Shown: positions 1-6,000, counted from the stretch's first letter. The stretch is DNA of 7,026 nt from an uncultured Lachnospiraceae bacterium (GCA_946614075.1 CAMOGO010000059.1:1-7026), one strand, 5' to 3'. A program made the numbers and translations. Notes: a model not told the origin generated them from the sequence alone.

Positions 1-1241
1 TTACGCTGCAGGGAAATCTGGATCGAGCCGCCTTCGGGAGTGTACTTGACGGCATTGTCCAAAAGGATCGAGACGAGCTGACGGATCTCGCTCTCGACAC
101 CGTTCAGGGTAATGCCTTCTTCGATCCGGGTGCGCAGCGTGATGCCGGCGGCGGCTGCGGAAGCTGCAAATGGCTCAGTGCTCTCTGCTACGGCGTCGGT
201 CAGGGAGAAATCGACGCGAGGCACCTGACGGTTTTCCTCCTCCATGCGGGAGAGGGCGACCAGGTGATTGGTGAGCTCACGCAGGCGGCTGACCTGCCGA
301 TGGATGCTCTGCGTCCATTCATCCTCGCCTTTATCCATCTCGAGAATCTCTGTGTTGGCATCGATGATGGTAAGGGGCGTCTTGATCTCGTGGCTGGCGT
401 CGGTGATGAAGCGTTTTTGCTTTTCGTAGCTTTCCGAGATCGGTCTCAGGATGACCGAGGAGAAGGCGACGATCAGCAGGAAAACGCAGAATGTGCCGAT
501 CAAAGAGATCAGGATGCTGGCGAAAAGGAAGGTCCGGAAGGTTCCGAGACTCCGGCTGCAGTCGACAAAGATGACCAGATCCCCGCTGTCGGTATCGGAG
601 ACTGAGTAGCGGTAGGAGTCGTAAAAGGCATTCTTTGTGCGGCCCTGGACCTCGGCTGCCATTTCGGCGGCTTTGGTTTCGTCGATGGCGGCGATGGAGC
701 CGGTGTCGGCGGAAAGGAGCGTGCCGTCTTCTGCGAGGAGAACGGAGAAGAAACGGGTCTCGTAAGGAGTCTCCTCGGTGATCTCGAGAAAGTTGCCGAA
801 GGCCCTGTTTCCGTAACCGGAGCCCCGACTGTTTCCCGTGTATGAGCCTTGCGAGGCATCCGATGCAAAGATTTCTCCATCCGGCAGGGCGGGAGGGGTT
901 TCGCCGGCTGCAAAGATCTCACCGTCCCGCAGTGCAGGAGGGGTTTCGCCGGGCGCGAAGGTTTCTCCATCCGGCAGGGCAGGCACCGTCTCGCTGGGGA
1001 TCATGCCATCGGATGGCAGCTGCCCGTTCTCGAAAGGGGCGCCTTTTCCTGCCATCTCATTTGGCCGGAAGTCCCCGGGAAAGCGGCCGCCGCCCTCAGC
1101 GAGCATCTCGAGCAGGACATCGGCGTTCCGGACGATATTGTGATAGTTGTAGGCGTTGATGGCCGTCATGAGGATCGTAAGGACGAGCATGACCGAGCAG
1201 GTCGCGATCAGGATGAAACGGCGGCGGATCCGGCGGATCAT
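1..1241 (-). CDS. Sensor histidine kinase, 3'-truncated by the window edge
   Basis: Membrane histidine kinase that should autophosphorylate on His and pass the phosphate to the response regulator encoded just upstream. The frame is open from ATG at 1241 to the window start, giving 413 complete codons. Seen: arginine-rich N-terminus (MIRRIRRRF), TM1 about residues 9-28, an extracytoplasmic region of about 200 residues, TM2 about 238-260, a short linker (LRPISESYEKQKR) with no recognisable HAMP domain, the H-box FITDASHEIKTPL with His284 as predicted phosphoacceptor, and an N-box ILLDNAVKYTPEGG around Asn396. The G boxes that complete the ATP-binding lid lie outside the window. Residues about 82-126 are three 15-residue tandem repeats rich in P, D, G and E. 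The start is supported by GGAGG seven bases upstream and by the ATGA overlap with the regulator stop, which suggests translational coupling. The stimulus cannot be told from sequence; the family call is firm. Confidence 0.95.
   Translation of the reverse strand, partial: MIRRIRRRFILIATCSVMLVLTILMTAINAYNYHNIVRNADVLLEMLAEGGGRFPGDFRPNEMAGKGAPFENGQLPSDGMIPSETVPALPDGETFAPGETPPALRDGEIFAAGETPPALPDGEIFASDASQGSYTGNSRGSGYGNRAFGNFLEITEETPYETRFFSVLLAEDGTLLSADTGSIAAIDETKAAEMAAEVQGRTKNAFYDSYRYSVSDTDSGDLVIFVDCSRSLGTFRTFLFASILISLIGTFCVFLLIVAFSSVILRPISESYEKQKRFITDASHEIKTPLTIIDANTEILEMDKGEDEWTQSIHRQVSRLRELTNHLVALSRMEEENRQVPRVDFSLTDAVAESTEPFAASAAAAGITLRTRIEEGITLNGVESEIRQLVSILLDNAVKYTPEGGSIQISLQR
865..999 (-). 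repeat. Three tandem 45-bp repeats coding 15-residue units in the kinase sensor region
   Basis: Copies lie at 865-909, 910-954 and 955-999 and stay in frame. Read on the minus strand they encode variants of ALPDGETFAPGETPP: ALPDGETFAPGETPP, ALRDGEIFAAGETPP and ALPDGEIFASD, the last one diverging at its end. A more degenerate copy (LPSDGMIPSETVP) precedes them in the protein, at about 1000-1040. The composition (Pro, Gly, Asp, Glu) suggests a flexible, acidic, probably disordered extracytoplasmic segment. The copy number is likely to vary by slippage or recombination between strains; that is inference. Confidence 0.9.
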
Positions 1242-1912
1242 GCCTGAACCTCCAGCGAGTAGCCCGCGTTGCGCGTGGCTTTGATCGTGACATTGGCATT
1301 CAGGGCGGTCAGCTTTTTCCGCAGGTAGGACAGATAGACCCAGACCACGTTGATCTCGGTATCGGTATCATAGCCCCAGATTTTTTCCATAAAGCGCTCC
1401 GCGGAGATCAGCTGGCGCGGGTTCAGCATGAACATCTCCATCATCTGGAATTCCTTGTTGGCAAGCTTAAAGGAGCCGGAGGCGGAGGAAAGCTCGTAGG
1501 TCGAGCGGTTTAAAGAAATATTTCCGATGGTGAGGACGGGGTCTGAGACCGGGGCCTGGCGGCGTGTCATCGCTCGGATCCGCGCGAGAAGCTCCTTGGA
1601 GGAGAAGGGCTTGGTCAGATAGTCGTCCGCGCCGGCGTCAAGGCCCTCGACGCGGTCGTCGATCTCGGCCTTCGCCGTGAGGATCAGGACCGGGAGGTCG
1701 CTGCCCTTCGCCCGGAGCTTTTTGAGGACAGTGATGCCGTCCATTTTCGGCATCATGACGTCCAATATGGCTCCGTCGTAGGTGTCGCTTTCCAGGTAAT
1801 CGAGGGCGTCTTTGCCATTGTAGACCGGGTCGACGGAATAATTATTATGCCTCAGGATGGTGCAAAGGGCATTGGACAGTTCTTTTTCATCTTCTGCAAG
1901 CAATAATCTCAT
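1238..1912 (-). CDS. OmpR/PhoB-family response regulator
   Basis: DNA-binding response regulator, partner of the kinase that follows it. From ATG at 1912 it is 224 residues, normal for the family. The receiver domain (about 1-115) shows the acidic pocket EDE (residues 7-9), phosphoacceptor Asp51 in LDVMMPKMDG, Thr79, Tyr98 and Lys101 in the KPF motif. The C-terminal winged helix (about 130-222) includes NKEFQMMEMFMLNP and YLSYLRKKL, ending TRNAGYSLE. I chose the start at 1912 over ATG 1936 because AGGAG sits seven bases before 1912 and the protein then begins MRLLLAEDE, the usual start of a receiver; no Shine-Dalgarno is seen before 1936. The stop TGA (1240-1238) overlaps the kinase ATG. Target genes cannot be told from the sequence; autoregulation is common in such pairs. 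Confidence 0.96.
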   Translation of the reverse strand: MRLLLAEDEKELSNALCTILRHNNYSVDPVYNGKDALDYLESDTYDGAILDVMMPKMDGITVLKKLRAKGSDLPVLILTAKAEIDDRVEGLDAGADDYLTKPFSSKELLARIRAMTRRQAPVSDPVLTIGNISLNRSTYELSSASGSFKLANKEFQMMEMFMLNPRQLISAERFMEKIWGYDTDTEINVVWVYLSYLRKKLTALNANVTIKATRNAGYSLEVQA

Positions 1913-1949
1913 GGGGGTACTCCTGTCAAATGACATATCTGCGCCGTAA

Positions 1950-1971
1950 GCTTTTGCTTCCGGCTTTTGCT
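1950..1971 (-). repeat. Direct repeat in the response regulator leader
   Basis: The nonamer AGCAAAAGC (minus strand) occurs twice, at 1971-1963 and 1958-1950, a 13-bp period. The repeats lie just downstream of the predicted transcription start. OmpR-type regulators usually bind tandem half-sites, so an autoregulatory operator is possible, although a period of 10-11 bp would be more typical. Function is inferred only. Confidence 0.35.
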
Positions 1972-1984
1972 GTTTTCACGTAAC

Positions 1985-2013
1985 ATCATAATGGTTTTGC
2001 GTTTAACCCGCAA
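1985..2013 (-). promoter_or_regulatory. Candidate sigma-A promoter of the response regulator/kinase pair
   Basis: On the minus strand, TTGCGG (2013-2008) and TATGAT (1990-1985) are separated by exactly 17 bases. The -10 matches the consensus in five of six positions and the -35 in three of six. Transcription would start near 1978, leaving a leader of about 65 bases before ATG 1912. A short inverted repeat, TTGCG (1997-2001) and CGCAA (2009-2013), overlaps the -35 and spacer and could be a regulator site. The promoter lies between the XRE gene stop and the regulator, so the two-component pair can be expressed separately from the XRE gene. Confidence 0.5.
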
Positions 2014-2028
2014 GAAAAACGTTGGTTT

Positions 2029-2226
2029 TTACTCCGGGTCCTCTATCAGATCATCTACTCTGATCTGATAGAGCTTTGCGAGGCGGATCGCAGCATCGAG
2101 AGGGATGCTGCAGCGTCCTGTCTCATAGTGCTCATACGCTGACCTTGTGAGGCCCAGGTACTTCGCTACGTATGCCTGCGTGTGGTGATGCTCGCGGCGA
2201 AGCTGTTTCAGACGCTCGTTATTCAT
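2029..2226 (-). CDS. Small XRE-family helix-turn-helix regulator
   Basis: A 65-residue protein that is almost entirely a Cro/C1-type helix-turn-helix domain: MNNERLKQLRREHHHTQAYV begins helix 1 and 2, AKYLGLTRSAYEHYETG is the turn and recognition helix, and SIPLDAAIRLAKLYQIRVDDLIE is the typical C-terminal helix pair. It probably acts as a dimeric repressor. The start at 2226 is set by a strong AAAGGAGGT sequence about six bases upstream; the frame stays open to an ATG at 2328, but that extension (CRFSSGRRRF and so on) lacks a Shine-Dalgarno and is unlike the family. It lies upstream of the two-component genes on the same strand and divergently from purA. There is no partner toxin or phage gene nearby, so its target is unknown. 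A perfect 13-bp inverted repeat lies in its last codons. Confidence 0.88.
   Translation of the reverse strand: MNNERLKQLRREHHHTQAYVAKYLGLTRSAYEHYETGRCSIPLDAAIRLAKLYQIRVDDLIEDPE
2041..2073. repeat. Perfect 13-bp inverted repeat inside the 3' end of the XRE gene
   Basis: CTCTATCAGATCA (2041-2053) and TGATCTGATAGAG (2061-2073) are exact reverse complements with a seven-base spacer. In mRNA of the XRE gene they would form a 13-bp hairpin over the codons for LYQIRVDDLIE, shortly before the stop. No T-tract follows directly on either strand, so it is not a standard intrinsic terminator. It may be an operator, an RNA stability or processing element, or chance. Confidence 0.85.
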
Positions 2227-2479
2227 GTCGTGACCTCCTTTCCCTGATGATTGCAAGGAAAGAATGACACAACTAAAACGCCTGCGACCAGAAGAAAAAC
2301 GACACAAAACAGCAAAAACGTGAATCAACCATGAAGATGGTCGGCCTCGACCGCCTGTTTTTCATTAATATAGAAGAAACGCTTTTGCCAGAAATCCGAG
2401 AAATGCTTGATTTTGGCAGACTCTTCCTATATACTTACGTCGGCTCAAGACTTACTATTGTCTAAGGAGGACATTACTT
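2227..2479. other. Divergent intergenic region between the XRE gene and purA
   Basis: It is relatively AT-rich. It holds the XRE ribosome binding site (2233-2240), two direct copies of GACACAA (2266-2272 and 2301-2307, 35 bp apart), a short GGTCG/CGACC foldback followed by five T (2339-2362), and the purA promoter and ribosome binding site. No convincing promoter for the XRE gene was found; TATATT near 2375-2370 on the minus strand is a weak candidate -10. I saw no purine riboswitch core. Confidence 0.6.
2407..2435 (+). promoter_or_regulatory. Probable sigma-A promoter of purA
   Basis: TTGATT (2407-2412) and TATACT (2430-2435) are separated by 17 bases. The -10 matches the consensus in five of six positions and the -35 in four. 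The start would be near 2442, giving a leader of about 38 bases that is too short for a riboswitch. The purA ribosome binding site AAGGAGG follows at 2464-2470. Confidence 0.7.
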
Positions 2480-3763
2480 ATGGTAAAAGCGATTGTCGGC
2501 GCCTGCTGGGGCGATGAGGGAAAAGGTAAAATCACGGATATGCTGGCTGCGGAGTCGGACATCATCGTTCGTTTCCAGGGCGGCAGCAATGCTGGTCATA
2601 CAATCATCAATAATTACGGAAAGTTCGCACTGCACCTTCTGCCGTCCGGTGTTTTCTACGGACACACGACGAGTGTGATCGGCAATGGTGTCGCGCTGAA
2701 TATTCCCTACCTGCTGAATGAGATCCACGATCTGGAGAGCAAGGGGGTTCCGACTCCTAAGATTCTCGTATCTGACCGTGCGCAGATCATGATGCCGTAT
2801 CATATCCTTCTGGATACCTACGAGGAGGCGAGACTGGCCGGGAAGTCCTTTGGATCGACCAAGTCCGGCATCGCACCTTTTTACAGTGACAAATACGCCA
2901 AGATCGGTTTCCAGGTGAGCGAGCTTTTCGGAAGCGAGGAGGAGCTGCGCGACAAGGTAAACCGTGTCTGCGAGATCAAAAATGTGCTGATCGAGCATCT
3001 GTATCATCAGCCGAAGCTGGATCCGGACGAGGTTTTCGCAACTCTCCTGGAGTACCGCGAGATGGTTCGTCCGTATGTCTGCGATACCAGCGCATTCCTG
3101 CGTCAGGCCATCGCCGATGGGAAAAATATCCTGCTCGAGGGCCAGCTTGGTTCTTTGAAGGATCCGGATCACGGCATCTATCCGATGGTTACGTCATCCT
3201 CTACGCTGGCAGCCTACGGCGCGATCGGCGCAGGCATCCCTCCGTATGAGATCAAGTCGATCACCGCTGTCGTCAAGGCATACTCCTCCGCAGTCGGAGC
3301 AGGCGCCTTTGTCAGCGAGATTTTCGGCGAGGAGGCCAATGAGCTGAGAAACCGCGGCGGAGACGGCGGCGAGTTTGGTGCGACGACCGGTCGTCCGCGC
3401 CGCATGGGCTGGTTTGACGCTGTCGCAGCACGCTATGGCTGCAAGATTCAGGGCGCGACCGAGATCGCTTTCACGGTTGTCGATGTCCTGGGCTATCTGG
3501 ATGAGCTTCCGATCTGCGTTGGCTACGAGGTCGACGGACAGGTCCTGACCGATTTCCCGACCACCTCTCTCCTGGAGCGCGCGAAGCCGGTCTATGAGAA
3601 GCTTCCGGGCTGGAAGTGCGATATCCGCGGTATCCGCAAGTATGAGGATCTGCCGGAGAATTGCCGTCGTTACATCGAGCGGATCGAGGAGCTGATCGGC
3701 GTACCGGTCACCATGGTCTCCAATGGACCGGGACGTGATGATATTATTATGAAAGCGGAGTGA
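2480..3763 (+). CDS. purA: Adenylosuccinate synthase
   Basis: Cytoplasmic enzyme of AMP synthesis: IMP + aspartate + GTP gives adenylosuccinate + GDP + phosphate. The length of 427 residues is normal. Seen: the GTP-binding WGDEGKGK motif at residues 10-17 with Asp12 (the catalytic Asp13 of E. coli), GGSNAGHT with His40 (E. coli His41), the IMP-site stretch SFGSTKSGIAP, GATTGRPRRMGW for the Arg-rich aspartate loop, and a C-terminal SNGPGRDDII. Two stretches differ from the E. coli type: EGQLGS (220-225) replaces EGAQGT, and KAYSSAVG (266-273) replaces KAYTTRVG. I believe both occur widely in Lachnospiraceae PurA, so they mark a subfamily and not decay. The start is set by AAGGAGG nine bases upstream. 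The last codons (MKAE, stop) coincide with one end of a repeat element, so the extreme C-terminus may have been altered by its insertion. Confidence 0.97.
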   Translation: MVKAIVGACWGDEGKGKITDMLAAESDIIVRFQGGSNAGHTIINNYGKFALHLLPSGVFYGHTTSVIGNGVALNIPYLLNEIHDLESKGVPTPKILVSDRAQIMMPYHILLDTYEEARLAGKSFGSTKSGIAPFYSDKYAKIGFQVSELFGSEEELRDKVNRVCEIKNVLIEHLYHQPKLDPDEVFATLLEYREMVRPYVCDTSAFLRQAIADGKNILLEGQLGSLKDPDHGIYPMVTSSSTLAAYGAIGAGIPPYEIKSITAVVKAYSSAVGAGAFVSEIFGEEANELRNRGGDGGEFGATTGRPRRMGWFDAVAARYGCKIQGATEIAFTVVDVLGYLDELPICVGYEVDGQVLTDFPTTSLLERAKPVYEKLPGWKCDIRGIRKYEDLPENCRRYIERIEELIGVPVTMVSNGPGRDDIIMKAE

Positions 3764-3899
3764 GGATGCTACGAATACTTAGCAAGCACAAGCGTAAGCG
3801 CAGTGCGAGCTTAGTATGAGTGTATGCACAGCAGAGCGGAAGACTGTCAGAGGAGCTTGCTCATGTGACAGGCAATCGCGCGACGCGTACGCTTTCATA
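3748..3899. repeat. 152-bp MITE/REP-like unit with 10-bp inverted ends
   Basis: TATGAAAGCG (3748-3757) and CGCTTTCATA (3890-3899) are perfect inverted ends. Inside are two foldbacks: an imperfect 13-base pair of arms (3777-3789 with 3803-3815, three mismatches) and a longer one with CTGTCA (3844-3849) against TGACAG (3866-3871) capped by GAG-CTTG-CTC. The left end covers the last codons and stop of purA; the right end stops a few bases before the DJ-1 ribosome binding site. On the minus strand an ATG at 3898 opens a 39-codon frame (MKAYASRD...) closing at 3779, probably not a gene. No transposase is present, so any mobility would be in trans. A matching end lies at 4519-4540. The structure is seen; the mobile-element reading is inferred. 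Confidence 0.5.
3836..3879 (+). other. RNA hairpin in the purA/DJ-1 spacer
   Basis: Arms 3836-3849 and 3866-3879 pair over about 14 positions with three mismatches and one G-U pair; the six pairs CUGUCA/UGACAG are perfect. An inner GAG/CUC stem closes a CUUG tetraloop (3856-3859), a known stable loop. No T-tract follows, so read-through from purA into the DJ-1 gene is expected. It may be an mRNA processing or stability element carried by the repeat unit. Confidence 0.55.
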
Positions 3900-3916
3900 G
3901 AAGAAAGGAAATAAAA

Positions 3917-4468
3917 ATGCCAAAGATTTATGCCTGCATGGCGGAGGGCCTGGAGGAGGTCGAGTGTCTGGCAGCGGTCGATGTAATGCGCCGCGCGGGA
4001 CTTGACGTAACGCTCGCATCCATGAGCGATCGCCGCATGGTGACGGGTTCCCACCATTTTACGATTACAGCGGACGAGATGTTCGATGAGGAAAAGGCCC
4101 TTGAGGCGGACATGATTTTCCTGCCGGGCGGAATGCCTGGAACGACGAACCTGAAGGAACATGAGGGACTCCGCAGGGTGCTTTGCGCCTTTGCCGCCAC
4201 GGAGGGCAAGAGACTCGCCGCGATCTGCGCGGCTCCGACGGTCCTTGGCGTGAACGGACTTCTGGAGGGTGTGCGTGCGACGTGCTATCCCGGGTGTGAA
4301 GGGGAGCTTACAGGGGCGATCCTGACGGATGCGCAGGTGGTGACCGACGGACGTTTTACGACGGGACGCGGCCTCGGCGCGGCGCTGGATCTGGGACTGG
4401 AGGTTGTCCGGATTTATCTGGGCGAGGAGACCTCCACGGCACTTCGCAGAAAAATCCAGTACCGGTAA
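3917..4468 (+). CDS. DJ-1/PfpI (ThiJ/YajL)-family protein
   Basis: A 183-residue single-domain protein of the DJ-1 superfamily. Members have been assigned roles in oxidative stress, glyoxal or glycated-substrate handling and chaperoning; the exact role here cannot be read from sequence. Seen: N-terminal AEGLEEVECLAAVDVMRRAG with Glu16 at the place of human DJ-1 Glu18, the FLPGGMPG loop (68-75), the nucleophile elbow AAICAAPTVLG with Cys104 (human Cys106), and TCYPGCE after it, as in YajL-type proteins. Length is normal and the frame intact. AAAGGA seven bases before ATG supports the start. It lies 153 bp after purA with no T-tract terminator between, so co-transcription is plausible. It is flanked by a 22-bp imperfect inverted repeat (3878-3899 and 4519-4540). 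Confidence 0.94.
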   Translation: MPKIYACMAEGLEEVECLAAVDVMRRAGLDVTLASMSDRRMVTGSHHFTITADEMFDEEKALEADMIFLPGGMPGTTNLKEHEGLRRVLCAFAATEGKRLAAICAAPTVLGVNGLLEGVRATCYPGCEGELTGAILTDAQVVTDGRFTTGRGLGAALDLGLEVVRIYLGEETSTALRRKIQYR

Positions 4469-4488
4469 GACGGACATCACAAAAACGC

Positions 4489-4512
4489 GGATGCAACGCT
4501 TCGCGCTGCTCC
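4489..4512 (+). other. Imperfect hairpin after the DJ-1 gene
   Basis: GCAACGC (4493-4499) and GCGCTGC (4503-4509) pair with one mismatch around a TTC loop, and GGA (4489-4491) can pair with TCC (4510-4512) past a one-base bulge. No T-tract follows. It may help end or protect the DJ-1 transcript, or belong to the neighbouring repeat element. Confidence 0.45.
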
Positions 4513-4518
4513 CTATCA

Positions 4519-4550
4519 TATGAAAGCGTACGCATCACGCCGCTTTCATT
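4519..4550. repeat. Short second copy of the inverted-end repeat
   Basis: ATGAAAGCG (4520-4528) and CGCTTTCAT (4541-4549) are a perfect 9-bp inverted repeat with a 12-base loop. The left 22 bases (4519-4540) are the reverse complement of 3878-3899 with two mismatches, both C/T changes. It reads as a remnant or deletion form of the unit at 3748-3899, or as a hairpin ending the DJ-1 transcript; the run of T expected of an intrinsic terminator is missing. Confidence 0.7.
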
Positions 4551-4590
4551 AAGAAGTTCATAAGAGATTTCATCCTTTATTAAGAAGGAT
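4548..4590. repeat. Direct and inverted repeats upstream of the tig promoter
   Basis: ATTAAGAAG occurs at 4548-4556 and 4579-4587, 31 bp apart, about three helical turns. The second copy overlaps an inverted repeat, ATCCTT (4572-4577) with AAGGAT (4585-4590). They lie just upstream of the tig -35 and could be a regulator site. There is no other evidence of function. Confidence 0.35.
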
Positions 4591-4594
4591 TCCA

Positions 4595-4624
4595 TTTACA
4601 AAACATATGACAATGTGCTATAAT
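4595..4624 (+). promoter_or_regulatory. Probable sigma-A promoter of tig
   Basis: TTTACA (4595-4600, five of six consensus positions) lies 18 bases before a perfect TATAAT (4619-4624), which also has the extended -10 TG (4616-4617). The start would be near 4631, with a leader of about 60 bases. This is the best promoter match in the window, as fits a highly expressed chaperone. Confidence 0.8.
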
Positions 4625-4689
4625 AGCCCATTGCCGGCGGTCTCTTGCCGATATAAGGGGCTGCAAATCGATGAAGGAGGACCGTAAAG

Positions 4690-5973
4690 GTGAGTGTACA
4701 GGTAGAAAATTTGGAAAAGAGCATGGCCAGAATGACCATTGAGATTCCGACAGAGGATTTTGAGAAGGCAATTGAGAAGACTTATCAGAAGAACAAGAAT
4801 AGATTCAACGTTCCCGGCTTCCGCAAGGGCAAGGTTCCGCGCAAGATGATCGAGAAGATGTACGGTGTAGGCGTTTTCTATGAGGATGCTTTCAACGATG
4901 TTCTTCCGGGCGCTTACGAGGAGGCCTGCAAGGAGAGCGGACTGGACATTACGTCTGAGCCGAATATCAATATTACGAAGATGGCTCCCGGCGAGCCGGT
5001 CGTCTTTACCGCGATGGTCGCTGTAAAGCCGGAGGTTACCCTGGGCGACTACAAGGGACTTGAGGTTCCGAAGATGGACCTTGAGGTTACCGAGGATGAC
5101 ATCCTTGCCGAGATCCGCAAGGAGCAGGAGAAGAATGCTGTTCAGGAGGTCGTTGACCGTCCGATCGAGAATGGCGACATCGCAGTCATCGATTTCAAGG
5201 GCTTCGTGGATGGCGAGGCATTCGAAGGCGGCGAGGGCGAGGGCTTCCCGCTGACCATCGGCTCCGGCCAGTTTATCCCGGGCTTCGAGGAGCAGCTGAT
5301 CGGAAAGAAGGGCGGCGAGGACGTCGATGTCAATGTTACCTTCCCGACCCCTTATCAGGCAAAGGAGCTTGAGGGCAAGGACGCTACCTTCAAGGTCAGC
5401 ATCCAGGAGGTAAAGGCAAAGAAGTATCCGGAGCTTGACGATGATTTCGCAAGCGACGTTTCCGAGTTTGAGACTCTTGACGAGTACAAGGCAGACGTAA
5501 AGGCTAAACTCGAGGAGAAGAAGTCCTCCGCAGCCAAGACCGAGCGTGAGAATGCGCTGGTTGACAAGGCTGTCGAGAACATGACCGTCGAGATCCCGCA
5601 GCCGATGATCCAGACTCAGGCAAAGCAGCTGATGAATGACTTCGGCATGAGACTGCAGCAGCAGGGTCTGACCCTGGAGCAGTACGCTAAGTTCACCGGC
5701 ATGGATCAGAACGCTATGATGAAGGATTTCACGACCCAGGCTGAGAAGCGCATCAAGACCCGCCTGACGCTCGAGGCAATCGCAGCAGCAGAGGGTATCG
5801 CAGCTTCCGACGAGGATGTTCAGAAGCAGCTTGAGGATATGGCAAAGGCTTACGGTATGGAGGCCGAGACCCTGTCCAAGTACATGGGTGAGGAAGAGAA
5901 GAAGCAGATGGCAGAGGATGTTGCTGTCCAGAAGGCGATCGACTTCCTTGTCGCAAATTGTGTTGAGGCTTAA
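4690..5973 (+). CDS. tig: Trigger factor, ribosome-associated chaperone and prolyl isomerase
   Basis: Binds the ribosome near the exit tunnel and holds nascent chains. The length of 427 residues is typical. Domain order seen: an N-terminal ribosome-binding domain (about 1-145) with the signature GFRKGKVP at residues 43-50, an FKBP-type peptidyl-prolyl isomerase domain (about 155-245; NGDIAVIDFKGFVDG, GSGQFIPGFEEQLIG), then a long helical SurA-like C-terminal domain rich in Lys, Glu and Gln. The start is GTG at 4690: AAGGAGG (4674-4680) lies nine bases upstream, and MSVQVENLEKSMARM aligns with the usual N-terminus. It has its own promoter and ends in a strong terminator, so it is probably transcribed mostly apart from clpP. 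Codon use is strongly biased (GAG, AAG), as expected for a highly expressed gene. Confidence 0.98.
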   Translation: MSVQVENLEKSMARMTIEIPTEDFEKAIEKTYQKNKNRFNVPGFRKGKVPRKMIEKMYGVGVFYEDAFNDVLPGAYEEACKESGLDITSEPNINITKMAPGEPVVFTAMVAVKPEVTLGDYKGLEVPKMDLEVTEDDILAEIRKEQEKNAVQEVVDRPIENGDIAVIDFKGFVDGEAFEGGEGEGFPLTIGSGQFIPGFEEQLIGKKGGEDVDVNVTFPTPYQAKELEGKDATFKVSIQEVKAKKYPELDDDFASDVSEFETLDEYKADVKAKLEEKKSSAAKTERENALVDKAVENMTVEIPQPMIQTQAKQLMNDFGMRLQQQGLTLEQYAKFTGMDQNAMMKDFTTQAEKRIKTRLTLEAIAAAEGIAASDEDVQKQLEDMAKAYGMEAETLSKYMGEEEKKQMAEDVAVQKAIDFLVANCVEA

Positions 5974-6000
5974 GCTTTTAGCCTTTCGGATTTGGTTCAT

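Noticed and set aside
838..1247. Several overlapping plus-strand frames over the kinase repeats
   Set aside because: They are shadows of the repeat-coding kinase gene in other frames, with low-complexity Arg/Gly/Ser products.
2015..2030. AAAAAC/GTTTTT foldback at the end of the XRE gene as a terminator
   Set aside because: A six-pair, almost all A-T stem overlapping the stop codon is too weak to call.
2339..2362. GGTCG/CGACC foldback followed by five T, as a plus-strand terminator
   Set aside because: The stem is only five pairs, the T-run is offset by five bases and no plus-strand gene precedes it.
2331..2465. A 44-codon plus-strand frame (MKMVGLDRLFF...) ending at the purA ribosome binding site
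   Set aside because: It has no Shine-Dalgarno, the purA promoter lies inside it, and the protein resembles nothing I recognise; chance is more likely.
2436..2479. A purine riboswitch before purA
   Set aside because: The leader after the predicted start is about 38 bases and shows none of the aptamer's conserved core; it is too short.
3779..4519. A 246-codon minus-strand frame opposite the DJ-1 gene, ending in MKAYASRD...
   Set aside because: Most of it is antisense to a well-supported gene. Its last 39 codons coincide with the repeat unit and are better read as part of that element.
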